From positions 434,001 to 498,000 of the forward strand of contig JAAMEZ010000021.1 of the NCBI GenBank assembly GCA_013322215.1: a stretch of DNA of 64,000 nucleotides, read 5' to 3'. The notes beneath the pieces were generated by a model. The model was given only the letters and a program-made list of their open reading frames with translations. It ran no database searches and had not been told where the DNA came from. How positions within the stretch are numbered: position 1 is the first letter of the stretch; every line of letters begins with the position of its first letter. Source of the stretch: Martinezella rhizogenes. GTDB taxonomy: Bacteria; Pseudomonadota; Alphaproteobacteria; Rhizobiales; Rhizobiaceae. Below are positions 1 to 8,172 of this stretch, one piece after another. The position numbers and the translations under genes are program-made.

Positions 1-435
1 GCTGGCGCCATCGAACGCGCCAAGCATTGGCTGGAAAGGGCCGATCTCATCGATCGTGCCGACGATCCCGCGGGTGATCTATCGTACGGCGCTCAGCGTC
101 GCCTGGAAATTGCCCGTGCTATGTGCACAGGCCCGGAACTACTCTGCCTCGACGAGCCGGCCGCAGGCCTGAATCCTCGCGAATCCCTCGCTCTCAATGA
201 ACTGCTGCGGGGCATTCGCGCTGATACAGGCACATCAATTCTACTCATCGAGCATGACATGTCGGTTGTCATGGAAATTTCCGACCACGTCATCGTTCTC
301 GAATACGGTCAGAAGATCTCCGACGGCACACCTGAGCATGTGAAAAACGACCCGAAGGTCATCGCGGCCTATCTGGGGGTCGAGGACGAAGAAGTCGAAG
401 CGGTTATCGCGACTGTGGAAGGGAGTGTGCTTTGA
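1..435 (+). CDS. livG: LivG-type branched-chain amino acid ABC transporter ATPase, 3' part
   Basis: The reading frame is open from base 1, so the gene begins outside the window and only the last 144 codons are seen. The fragment carries the C-terminal half of an ABC nucleotide-binding domain: signature LSYGAQRRLEIARA, Walker B LLCLDEP followed by AAGLNP, and the switch histidine in LLIEHDMSVV. The AAGLNP and EHDM motifs are typical of LivG, the ATPase that works with LivF, LivH and LivM to import leucine, isoleucine, valine or related amino acids. The stop overlaps the start of the next gene by one base (TGATG), as usual for livG-livF pairs. The Walker A half is missing only because of the window edge. 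Confidence 0.93.
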   Translation, partial: AGAIERAKHWLERADLIDRADDPAGDLSYGAQRRLEIARAMCTGPELLCLDEPAAGLNPRESLALNELLRGIRADTGTSILLIEHDMSVVMEISDHVIVLEYGQKISDGTPEHVKNDPKVIAAYLGVEDEEVEAVIATVEGSVL

Positions 436-1163
436 TGGCCGGGAAACAGCTTCTCAAGATTCAGGGGGTCGAAGCATATTATGGCAACATCCGCGCCCTC
501 GCAGGGGTCGATGTCGAGGTCCGTGAAGGTGAAATCGTCAGCCTGATCGGCGCAAACGGCGCAGGCAAGTCGACACTGATGATGACGATCTGTGGCAGTC
601 CACATGCGCGCAGCGGGTCCATCGTTTTCAATGGCACAGACATCACGCAGATGCCGACGCATGAGATCGCCCGTCTCCGGATCGCCCAGTCGCCGGAAGG
701 TCGCCGCATTTTCCCACGGATGACTGTGACCGAGAACCTCCAGATGGGAGCCGGCCTCGACAATCTCAAATTCTTCAAGGAAGACGTCGAAAAGGTGTTT
801 GCGATATTCCCGCGCCTGAAGGAGCGTCAGCACCAGCGGGCGGGAACCATGTCAGGTGGCGAGTTGCAGATGCTTTCGATCGGCCGCGCGTTGATGGCGC
901 GCCCGAAGCTCCTGCTTCTCGACGAACCGTCGCTCGGTCTCGCGCCACTTATCGTCAAGGGCATTTTCGCGCAAATCAAGAAGCTCAACGAACAGGAGGG
1001 CCTGACGGTCTTCCTCGTCGAGCAGAATGCGTTTGCCGCCCTGAAGCTCTCACATCGCGCCTACGTCATGGTGAATGGCAAGGTCACGATGAGCGGTTCG
1101 GGCAAAGATCTTCTCGCCGATCCGGAAGTTCGCGCAGCCTACCTTGAAGGCGGACGGCACTAG
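435..1163 (+). CDS. livF: LivF-type branched-chain amino acid ABC transporter ATPase
   Basis: This is the second ATPase of the branched-chain amino acid importer, acting at the cytoplasmic face of LivHM. It has Walker A GANGAGKST near residues 37-45, a signature in the form MSGGELQMLSIGRALM, Walker B LLLLDEPSLGLAP, and VEQN at the switch position, which is the LivF pattern rather than the LivG histidine. The length of 242 residues is normal. A TTG three bases upstream is in frame, but the ATG at 435 overlaps the livG stop and is the natural translationally coupled start. It is in an operon with the preceding livG and with the small membrane gene 21 bases downstream. Confidence 0.95.
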   Translation: MAGKQLLKIQGVEAYYGNIRALAGVDVEVREGEIVSLIGANGAGKSTLMMTICGSPHARSGSIVFNGTDITQMPTHEIARLRIAQSPEGRRIFPRMTVTENLQMGAGLDNLKFFKEDVEKVFAIFPRLKERQHQRAGTMSGGELQMLSIGRALMARPKLLLLDEPSLGLAPLIVKGIFAQIKKLNEQEGLTVFLVEQNAFAALKLSHRAYVMVNGKVTMSGSGKDLLADPEVRAAYLEGGRH

Positions 1164-1184
1164 GAAAAAGACAAGGATACGGAC

Positions 1185-1538
1185 ATGCAAGGACTATTCT
1201 TCGAGCCGGACGCCGGCGTCCATCTAATCATTCGCGGCTTTGTCGCTCTCCTCGGCTTGTGGACGGCCTGGCGCGCTGGCAAGGCGGTGGCGGACGCTTG
1301 GAGCAGCTATCCTCTTGTACTCTGCCACACCTTTCTCATCGCCTGGGTGATGCAGTTCCTCCATCATGCGCTGTTCAACGGCCCGATGTTCAGCGTATCT
1401 TTTTACCTCGTTGATTTAGCACTGCTGCTCGTTTTCTCGACCGCGGGATTCCGATTCCGTCGCACCAGCCAGATGGTCAACAATTACTATTGGCTGTATG
1501 AGAAGACATCTGCCTTTTCATGGCGCGCCAAGGTCTAA
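1185..1538 (+). CDS. DUF6867-type small membrane protein of the liv operon
   Basis: The protein has 117 residues with three hydrophobic stretches (about residues 12-30, 42-62 and 68-85) and an aromatic-rich tail. It begins 21 bases after livF with a purine-rich ribosome site (AAGGATA) in front of the ATG. Proteins of this size and pattern sit directly behind livF in many Rhizobiales, where they are annotated as DUF6867. That assignment is from memory of the family and rests on position and overall look. Its role is unknown; an accessory function in the transporter is an inference from the constant neighbourhood. Confidence 0.75.
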   Translation: MQGLFFEPDAGVHLIIRGFVALLGLWTAWRAGKAVADAWSSYPLVLCHTFLIAWVMQFLHHALFNGPMFSVSFYLVDLALLLVFSTAGFRFRRTSQMVNNYYWLYEKTSAFSWRAKV

Positions 1539-1603
1539 GTGCCTTCAAATGGAAGCAGCGACATAAAGTTTCTGCCTCCACGCATTCTAAGAGAGACTCG
1601 TCA

Positions 1604-2362
1604 ATGGCATTCGATCAAGTCCTTCTTGCAGCCGCTGCATTCGGTGCAGGAGTCCTCAACTCAATCGCCGGAGGTGGGACATTCCTAACCTTCCCGGCTT
1701 TGGTCTATACGGGCATGCCTGTCGTCGCTGCCAACGCCACGAGTGCTGTCGCGGTGTTCCCAGGGTATCTGGGCGCGATTGGCGGCTTTCGCAAGGAGAT
1801 TAGGCAATTCGAGCAGAGCAGGTTGATCAAAATTACCTTGCTGACCTTAGTGGGAGGACTTGCTGGATCTCTGCTGCTCTTGGTGTCCTCAAATCGTGCT
1901 TTCTCCGTTGTAGTTCCTTTTCTCCTGGCCCTGGCGACACTCGCTTTCGCCTTCGGCGGCCATATCAGACGATGGTTGGCAGATCACAGCGAGAGTCATT
2001 CCAACAGCCCGCTGAGTATAGTGTTCGTCGCGGTCTATGGCGGCTATTTCAATGGTGGACTTGGAATCGTGCTGCTCGCGCTATTCTCGCTCTGGGGGAT
2101 GCGTGATCTGACCCTTATGAATGGGCTAAAAAACCTTGTCTCCTTCATCATATCGGCAATTTCAGTGGTGACGTTCGCCGCGGCGGGGATCGTCGCCTGG
2201 CAACCGGCTATTCTGATGGCAATCGCCGCAGCGATTGGCGGCTACATGGGCGCCCCGCTCGCAAGGGTTTTACCGGTTGCCGTTGTCCGGACGATCGTTA
2301 TCTTGGTTGGATCCGTTCTCAGTGTTGTTTTCTTCCACCGAGCGTTCTTCGTAACCGGATAA
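1604..2362 (+). CDS. TauE/SafE family permease
   Basis: This is a 252-residue membrane protein of the TauE/SafE (DUF81) family, whose members move sulfite, sulfoacetate or other organic anions. It opens with the family glycine-rich pattern AAAFGAGVLNSIAGGGTFLTFP, and a second-half repeat (GGYFNGGLGIVLLALFSLWG) follows after a basic loop, giving about eight membrane segments. The frame is open further upstream to 1520, but that part overlaps the preceding gene and has no membrane character. The ATG at 1604 is preceded by AGAGAG at a suitable distance and is taken as the start. It lies 65 bases after the DUF6867 gene and may be co-transcribed; the substrate cannot be read from the sequence. Confidence 0.88.
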   Translation: MAFDQVLLAAAAFGAGVLNSIAGGGTFLTFPALVYTGMPVVAANATSAVAVFPGYLGAIGGFRKEIRQFEQSRLIKITLLTLVGGLAGSLLLLVSSNRAFSVVVPFLLALATLAFAFGGHIRRWLADHSESHSNSPLSIVFVAVYGGYFNGGLGIVLLALFSLWGMRDLTLMNGLKNLVSFIISAISVVTFAAAGIVAWQPAILMAIAAAIGGYMGAPLARVLPVAVVRTIVILVGSVLSVVFFHRAFFVTG

Positions 2363-2440
2363 ATGAAACGCATATCCAACGAGCCGCCACATGGGTTCCT
2401 TTCTTTCAGGCATATACCTCATGTCCGATCCATTAGGCAC

Positions 2441-3370
2441 TCAGATGACAACAAACCTTTCCACAACAGCCAAAATGAGCGGCATGGTAGCCAAGGCAAG
2501 CACAGTCTGCGCGGCAATTATCCCTGCCATCAAAGGAGCGTCGCCGCCCAGTTGTCGCGCCATGACATATGCTGACGATGCTGTAGGGAGAATTTGAAAC
2601 AGAAGAGCCATCGTCAGCGCTGGCCCTTCAAGACCGATCGCCATTCCAACGAAAGCAGTCGCAGCGGGCATCGCCAGAAACTTCATGATAGATGACGAGG
2701 CAACAGGTCCAATCCACTGTCGCATCCTGCCGAAGTTCAATGCTGCTCCTACACAAAGAAGTCCGATAGGGAGCGATGCCGACCCCAGACTTCGAATAGC
2801 CGGTTCGATTCCGACAGGAATTGCGAGCCCGAACGACTGGAACGCTATACCCCCGAATGAGGCGACAACGAGCGGGTTCCCCAAAAGCTGTTTCAGAATT
2901 CCATAGCCGCTCAGTTTTGCTGATCCATGCCTGGAGAACACCAACACACAAAGGATATTCACAGTCGGGACGATGGCAGCATTGCAGATTGCTGCAAGCG
3001 CGATGCCTTTTGCTGCGAACAACCCACCTGCAAGCGTGATACCCACATAATTGTTGAAGCGAACACTGCCCTGGAAAACAGAAGTGAAAGCGGGACCGTC
3101 GATTTTCATAAGCGGACGCACAACCATGACTAGCCCGGCCACCACAATCGTCGAGACAATAAGCGTCAGCGCAAGCTCCCGGACGGGTAACGACTGCAGA
3201 TTCGCTGTTGCCAGCCCGTCGAAGAACAGGCAGGGAAGCAGGAGGTAGTAGCTGAGGCGCTCGGCTTGCGGCCAGAAGCTATCGCCGAGAAACTGCCTGA
3301 TACGGAGAATCATACCGAGTGATATCAGGATCACGATCGGTATCAGAGCTAGAAGCACTGCTCCGTTCAT
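2441..3370 (-). CDS. AEC (auxin efflux carrier) family transporter
   Basis: The 309-residue protein has about ten hydrophobic segments in two halves, the layout of the AEC family of permeases (malonate, malate and other carboxylate carriers in bacteria, auxin carriers in plants). Visible marks are the N-terminal ALIPIVILISLGMILR segment, the FNNYVGITLAGGLF region and the C-terminal GIIAAQTVLALATMPLIL segment. The frame is open upstream, but that extension is hydrophilic, so the ATG at 3370 is chosen. The start overlaps the stop of a short upstream reading frame (ATGA). The gene is divergent from a LysR regulator at 3689, which probably controls it. Confidence 0.88.
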   Translation of the reverse strand: MNGAVLLALIPIVILISLGMILRIRQFLGDSFWPQAERLSYYLLLPCLFFDGLATANLQSLPVRELALTLIVSTIVVAGLVMVVRPLMKIDGPAFTSVFQGSVRFNNYVGITLAGGLFAAKGIALAAICNAAIVPTVNILCVLVFSRHGSAKLSGYGILKQLLGNPLVVASFGGIAFQSFGLAIPVGIEPAIRSLGSASLPIGLLCVGAALNFGRMRQWIGPVASSSIMKFLAMPAATAFVGMAIGLEGPALTMALLFQILPTASSAYVMARQLGGDAPLMAGIIAAQTVLALATMPLILAVVERFVVI

Positions 3371-3606
3371 GGCGCTGTCACCGCAGCGGCGACGATGCGA
3401 AGGTGGCCCTTTGCAATTGCCATAATCGCAATCAGACGATGGAGTTGCCTTCGTGATCCAAGCATACTTCCCCGGCAACTCGATCCCACCACACGGCGTG
3501 CTCTAATAGAAATTCGCGAATCTTTGATCGCAGCAAAAGCTTGAGTTTGGGCGTTCATGGGATTTCCTGAAATGAAGGGTCCTAGAGCCGTTCTATCAAC
3601 CCGCAC
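3367..3606 (-). pseudogene. Probable gene remnant upstream of the AEC carrier gene
   Basis: A short frame on the minus strand could start at the ATG at 3558, which has an AGGA site seven bases upstream, and it ends with TGA inside the ATG of the AEC gene. After about 14 residues (MNAQTQAFAAIKDS) the more protein-like text continues in another frame (KIREFLLEHAVWWDRV, then GEVCLDHEGN) before a stop. This is best read as the 5' remnant of a former gene with a frameshift, or as a short leader coupled to the carrier gene. I do not recognise the parent family. Confidence 0.3.
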
Positions 3607-3688
3607 TAGCGAGGAAAAATTCTTAATTCTCTAATGTTCAATGAGTTTTTTTAATATATCATCACACCTCGTTTAGGTTCGGTTCTCC
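3371..3688. other. Divergent intergenic region, AEC carrier / LysR
   Basis: This is a 318-base gap between divergent genes. The part next to the AEC gene holds the remnant frame described separately. The part next to the LysR gene (about 3610-3670) is strongly AT-rich (TTCTTAATTCTCTAATG, TTTTTTTAATATATC) and is the likely promoter and operator zone for both genes. No exact LysR box can be assigned. Confidence 0.5.
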
Positions 3689-4612
3689 ATGTCAATTCGT
3701 TCACTCAGGACCCTGCAAGCTATTGCCCGCCACGGCTCCTTCGCACGTGCGGGTGAAGTCGTAGGATTGACGCAGTCAGCTGTCAGCTTGCAGGTGAAGG
3801 CGCTGGAAGAAGAGTTCGGCGCCCAGTTATTCGATCGCTCTCGTCGTTTACCCGTGCTGACCGATGCTGGAAGGATCGTCCTGTCGAGGTCGGAAGAAGT
3901 CATCGCGCTCTACGACAAGATTTTTGAGGCTCTCGGCGACGAGCAATCTCTTGCTGGGAAATTGAAACTCGGAGCGATCCAGACCGCTTTGTCCGAGGTT
4001 TTGCCAGATGCGCTCGCGATGTTAAAAAGGTCGCATCCACGCGTCCGAGTACATGTCGCTGCGGGAATGTCGTTGGAACTTGCCCGCCAAGTGGCGGGGG
4101 GTGAACTTGACGCAGCGGTTACGACCGAGCCGGTTCGTCCCGTTCCGGCAGAATTCGTGAGCTCACCACTTTACCAGGAAGGATTCTGGGTCGTTGCACC
4201 TGCGGGCCAGGATGGTGACACCGTCCACGAACTCCTGACTTCCATGCCGTTCATCCGTTTCGATAGTCGTGCTTGGGCTGGTCGGATAATCGACCGTGAG
4301 CTTCGGCGACAGCGAATTGAAGTTCACGAAGAGATGATCCTCGACAGCCGGGAGGCTATCCTCAAGATGGTCGAGAAAGGCTTGGGGGTTGCTGTCGTTC
4401 CCTTGTCAGAGGAAATGCATCGAGGGCTAACCCTGACCTGTCTGCCATTCGGCGAACCGCAACTCTTCAGGAAAATCGTCTTGCTCGAACGACCAGACCG
4501 GGGCGGAGGGCGTATCGCCACGGCTCTCATTTCAGCAATCGTACACGCCAAACAGAAGCAAGCCAGCGAACAATCTGCAGCAGATCTCTCGAACTGTTCA
4601 ACAAGATTGTAA
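3689..4612 (+). CDS. LysR family transcriptional regulator
   Basis: The 307-residue length is standard for LysR. The N-terminal winged helix spans about residues 1-60 (SIRSLRTLQAIARHGSFARAGE, then LTQSAVSLQVKALEEEFG, LFDRSRR). It is followed by the periplasmic-binding-protein-like effector domain, with the usual GAIQTALSEVLPDAL entry strand and the EAILKMVEKGLGVAVVP segment. It is divergently placed to the AEC carrier gene, the classic LysR arrangement, so control of that gene in response to its substrate is likely. No strong ribosome site is visible in front of the ATG, but the helix-turn-helix begins right after it, which supports this start. Confidence 0.93.
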   Translation: MSIRSLRTLQAIARHGSFARAGEVVGLTQSAVSLQVKALEEEFGAQLFDRSRRLPVLTDAGRIVLSRSEEVIALYDKIFEALGDEQSLAGKLKLGAIQTALSEVLPDALAMLKRSHPRVRVHVAAGMSLELARQVAGGELDAAVTTEPVRPVPAEFVSSPLYQEGFWVVAPAGQDGDTVHELLTSMPFIRFDSRAWAGRIIDRELRRQRIEVHEEMILDSREAILKMVEKGLGVAVVPLSEEMHRGLTLTCLPFGEPQLFRKIVLLERPDRGGGRIATALISAIVHAKQKQASEQSAADLSNCSTRL

Positions 4613-4976
4613 ATAGTACCGGACGGCCCGTCGATGGAGGTTGGGGCTCGATTTAGTCAGGCTTCCGGCGCTGAACACAAATATTGCAGAGGATTGTACT
4701 CAAAACAGCCGAACATCAATAAATTGCTCTTGAAAGAGATCAAACCGGCGACCCCGGTGCGACAAAAGTCATCACTGGCCTTCAAGGGACGCGGGTCTAT
4801 CCTTGAGCAACACGCGCGCGATAATGATCGCGCTGATGGCGACCGGCACGGATTCAAAGCCATATTGCGAAAATAATATCCACTTTCTGCACATTTAGGC
4901 GGTCGTATAAATATTTAAACTCCGCATTAATATGATTTTTCTCAAGTAAAAGTGATATTTTGCTAGAGGCAACACC
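4613..4976. other. Intergenic region upstream of the chemoreceptor
   Basis: This is a 364-base gap. Frames of up to 80 codons exist on both strands, but they mirror each other and show no recognisable protein features. From about 4890 the sequence becomes AT-rich (AATATTTAAACTCC, TTAATATGATTTTTC), consistent with the promoter of the chemoreceptor gene. No terminator for the LysR gene is obvious. Confidence 0.5.
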
Positions 4977-6869
4977 ATGAAAATTACCATTGCTAGAACG
5001 CTTATTATTTTCGGCGTCGTTGTTACCATGGGCCTCTTGGGAGCTGTTGGATTACAGCAACACGCGCTGAACCAGCTTAAGGTGAATGGGCCGATCTATG
5101 AGCAGATCGTCAATGGCAAGGATCTCGTTGCCGACATACTGCCGCCGCCGCTCTTCGTTGTGGAATCCTACATGTTGGCTCTGGAAGCCGGTGAGTTCCC
5201 CGATAGGGTGGAAGCAAATGCAGCCAAAATCGCCAAGCTTCGCGCCGATTACAATGAGAGGCGGGCCTATTGGCAGAATTCCAGCCTGCCGCAGACGCTG
5301 AAAGATCAGCTTGCCAATGATGTACTCACCAAGTCAGATAATTTCTGGCAGGCGATGAATGACGGTGTTCTTCCCGCGCTAGCCGCCAAGGATACGTCGA
5401 GGATCAAACAACACATCGCTCGGCTGAAAGATGCATTTCATCTGCACCAGGATGCCGTCGAACAGCTGGTCGCCAGCTCCAATGAGTTTCTGTCTGAACA
5501 AGAAGATGGAGCCCGACAAGAGATCCAGCGTTGGACGGCGCTCTCGCTCTCTGCGGCGGCCGGTGCGATTTTCTTGCTTGTTGGCGGAACACTCCTGCTG
5601 CGTCACCGGGCAATCGCACCCCTGGAAACCATGCGCGCTTATATGAGCGTGCTGGCGGACGGGGACTATAGCAAGGACGTGCCGCATTCCAGCCGCCCGG
5701 ATGAAATCGGCGCGATGGCAAAGTCGGTTGCGGTATTCAAGACAAAAGCGGAAGAAAATCGCAGGCTCGAGGCCCAGGCAGAGGCCAATCGCCGGACTTC
5801 CGAACACGAACGCACGGAGCAGGAAAGTGTTCAGAGGCAGCAATCCACGGATATCAAGTTCGCCGTCGATGCCCTGGCGCATGGGCTGCATCAGCTTGCC
5901 AGCGGCAATCTTACCCATCGCATCGCGGACGCCTTCACCCCGCAGCTCGATACCGTGCGCCTGGATTTCAACGCCGCCCTGGAGCAGCTCCAGGATACTC
6001 TTCGGACGATCGGAAGAAATGCGCACGTGATCGCGGCAAGCTCCGATCAGGTGAAGGTGGCAACCGACGATCTCTACAAACGAACCGAACGACAGGCAGC
6101 TTCGGTTGAAGAAACCGCAGCTGCGCTGGAGCAACTGACCACGACAGTCGCAAACTCAAGCCAGCGCGCCGATGATGCCGGCCGCCTGGCCGCTACCGCT
6201 CATGAAAACGCGGAAAAATCCGGTCATATTGTCGGCCGTGCGATTGCGGCAATGGATGGTATCGAAGCGTCGTCGAACGAAGTTTTCAACATTATCGGAG
6301 TTATTGACGATATCGCTTTCCAGACGAACCTTCTGGCATTGAATGCGGGAGTCGAAGCCGCGCGCGCCGGCGACGCCGGCAAGGGCTTTGCCGTCGTCGC
6401 ACAGGAGGTCCGCGAGCTTGCGCAACGCTCGGCGCATGCCGCTAAGGAAATAAAGACCTTGATCAGCGCCTCCGGGGAGCAGGTCAAAAGAGGCGTGGCT
6501 CTTGTTGCCGAAACCGGCCAAGCGCTTGGTCAAATCGGGCAGCAAGTCGAAGAGGTCAACCTCAATGTCGCCGCAATCGTCGATGCGTCGCGAGAACAAG
6601 CAACGGGTCTCAAGGAAATCAATCTGGCGCTGAATACGATTGATCAGGGCACGCAGCAGAATGCTGCCATGGTTGAAGAATCCAATGCCGCAAGCCAACG
6701 CCTTGCAAAAGAAGCAGAAGCTCTTTTCGATCTGCTCGGCCGTTTTAAGACCGGCGAAACGTCGCAATCGGCAAGTGTTGCTACCGGCTTCAGACGACAG
6801 GAACGCCAAGCGGCAGCGTCACCACTACCTGGCTTCGGCCGCACGGCGATTCGTGCCTATGGAAGCTAG
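4977..6869 (+). CDS. Methyl-accepting chemotaxis protein
   Basis: This is a 630-residue transmembrane chemoreceptor. The first membrane segment is at about residues 7-28 and a periplasmic sensor of about 160 residues follows, rich in helices with SLPQTLKDQL and DAVEQLVASSNEF. The second membrane segment is at about 188-210 and a HAMP domain at about 211-263 (DGDYSKDVPHSSRPDEIGAM). A second HAMP-like stretch lies at about 295-345 (LASGNLTHRIADAFTPQLD). The signalling hairpin is at about 449-487 (FQTNLLALNAGVEAARAGD, GFAVVAQEVRELAQRSA). There is no C-terminal CheR-binding pentapeptide; the tail ends in AIRAYGS. GAGG lies seven bases before the ATG. No che genes are nearby, so it probably serves a distant chemotaxis cluster. 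The ligand is unknown. Confidence 0.95.
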   Translation: MKITIARTLIIFGVVVTMGLLGAVGLQQHALNQLKVNGPIYEQIVNGKDLVADILPPPLFVVESYMLALEAGEFPDRVEANAAKIAKLRADYNERRAYWQNSSLPQTLKDQLANDVLTKSDNFWQAMNDGVLPALAAKDTSRIKQHIARLKDAFHLHQDAVEQLVASSNEFLSEQEDGARQEIQRWTALSLSAAAGAIFLLVGGTLLLRHRAIAPLETMRAYMSVLADGDYSKDVPHSSRPDEIGAMAKSVAVFKTKAEENRRLEAQAEANRRTSEHERTEQESVQRQQSTDIKFAVDALAHGLHQLASGNLTHRIADAFTPQLDTVRLDFNAALEQLQDTLRTIGRNAHVIAASSDQVKVATDDLYKRTERQAASVEETAAALEQLTTTVANSSQRADDAGRLAATAHENAEKSGHIVGRAIAAMDGIEASSNEVFNIIGVIDDIAFQTNLLALNAGVEAARAGDAGKGFAVVAQEVRELAQRSAHAAKEIKTLISASGEQVKRGVALVAETGQALGQIGQQVEEVNLNVAAIVDASREQATGLKEINLALNTIDQGTQQNAAMVEESNAASQRLAKEAEALFDLLGRFKTGETSQSASVATGFRRQERQAAASPLPGFGRTAIRAYGS

Positions 6870-7695
6870 ATGACAGCCGATCGTGATCATCAGTTGCCTA
6901 TAGCCTCCGGACAGAGCCAAGCTACGAAGCTCCTGATGACCTGCGCCTCAAGTTCTTCCTCCAGCGAGGCGGGTGATCTTTATCACAAACTCGTTAGCCC
7001 TATTAGATCTTTAGCAGCTCGCCCAACACACGATCCTTCCCTCTGCAGAGATTATGAATTTCTGACTGATCACGTTGATCCATAAAAGCCCCAAAAGACG
7101 CTTTGCTATTGTAAAGAATCGAACCTACGCACCATCAAGCGTGAGAGCTAAACGATTGAAATACAAAAATTTCGGCAGAATCGCGCAAGGATGTCATTTC
7201 ATCGTCTCCGCTGGTGTTGGTGCGCCCGTAGGTGCCTGCTGAAATGCCACAAAAACCGACTTCGGACTTATCGAGATGATCGTGGGCGCTCCATGCGCTT
7301 AGAACATAATTAAGCACCTGACCACGGGACGGTTTATCAACCAACGCTTCATGCGGTCGCTGGTATCCTTGTGATTGTCTCTCAGATAGGTCAGCGAAAC
7401 TGCAACAATTCTATGCCGAGCAAGCAATGTTGCTTCGGATCGGTCGCCGTACCAGCCTGCATTTCCGTGTAAACGCTACCAAGAAAACCGTTAAAACAAG
7501 CCTTAACAGCCAGCCCCAGCCTGTAAGCGTATTGCTAATTCTGCCGGCAATCTCGCCCCAATCTCTCTCTTTTGTCATCTCATCACCTCAAATTCCCAAG
7601 TCGCAAGACTTTGCCGATTTTCACAACACCAGATATAATCATGTAAAGAGTCATCTGTAGTGAATAATAAAATAGAAAAATAAAAGAAAATGACT
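6870..7695. other. Gene-poor, increasingly AT-rich region
   Basis: In these 826 bases no gene can be supported. A minus-strand frame at 7135-7344, open back to about 7410, contains YQRPHEALVDKPSRG and later GFCGISAGTYGR. It may be a remnant, but I do not recognise it. From about 7580 the base composition falls sharply in GC and stays low to about 8160, unlike the flanking DNA, which suggests acquired sequence. Confidence 0.4.
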
Positions 7696-8121
7696 TTAAA
7701 ATACCAAAAAAAATGTATCGTTTTGACTTATCAAATAAATGTCGGATTTCTTCTCAAATGGCAATAATGTTAGCGCAAAACTTATACTGAAACCAATCGC
7801 CCACATGATGAGAAATGACGGCATAAATACTTTATATCGCTTGCCAGAATTCCAAAGTAGCGCAATCAATAACCATAGGGCTAAGGTGATACTAAATAGC
7901 GATCTATCGACAAAAAATTGGCATTTCTCTAAAGATGTAAATCCCGTTTCCTCGACATCCAGGAGGAACATTCCATTCTGCGGCCATCCGAAGAATACGA
8001 AGGCTTTGACTCCCTCGCACACGCCATTTTTAGCCAAAAGAGAATTTATCGGCAGAATCAAACAACCGAATATCAGGATAATCCATAATAGCGACGCGCT
8101 CACAAACCGATGATAGTTCAT
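7696..8121 (-). CDS. Hypothetical small membrane protein
   Basis: The encoded protein has 141 residues with three clear hydrophobic segments: about 8-29 (LLWIILIFGCLILPINSLL), about 77-92 (ITLALWLLIALLW) and about 100-121 (FLIMWAIGFSISFALTLL). Two cysteines lie between the first and second segments, in a loop that could be periplasmic. The base composition is far more AT-rich than the surroundings, which points to recent transfer. The ribosome site is weak (AAAGAAA next to the ATG). The mix of long hydrophobic helices and charged loops argues that it is a real gene, but no family is recognised and no partner gene is adjacent. Confidence 0.55.
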   Translation of the reverse strand: MNYHRFVSASLLWIILIFGCLILPINSLLAKNGVCEGVKAFVFFGWPQNGMFLLDVEETGFTSLEKCQFFVDRSLFSITLALWLLIALLWNSGKRYKVFMPSFLIMWAIGFSISFALTLLPFEKKSDIYLISQNDTFFLVF

Positions 8122-8172
8122 TTTCTTTGATAGCTCGTACTTTCAGATAAATGCGGCATTTTGATCAAATAG

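Noticed and set aside
4634..4876. Short frames in front of the chemoreceptor
   Set aside because: Plus and minus frames mirror each other and show no protein features.
7135..7344. 69-codon minus-strand frame with a transposase-like YQRPHEAL string
   Set aside because: One short string is not enough. The rest does not resemble a transposase, and no terminal repeats or other insertion-sequence parts are visible.
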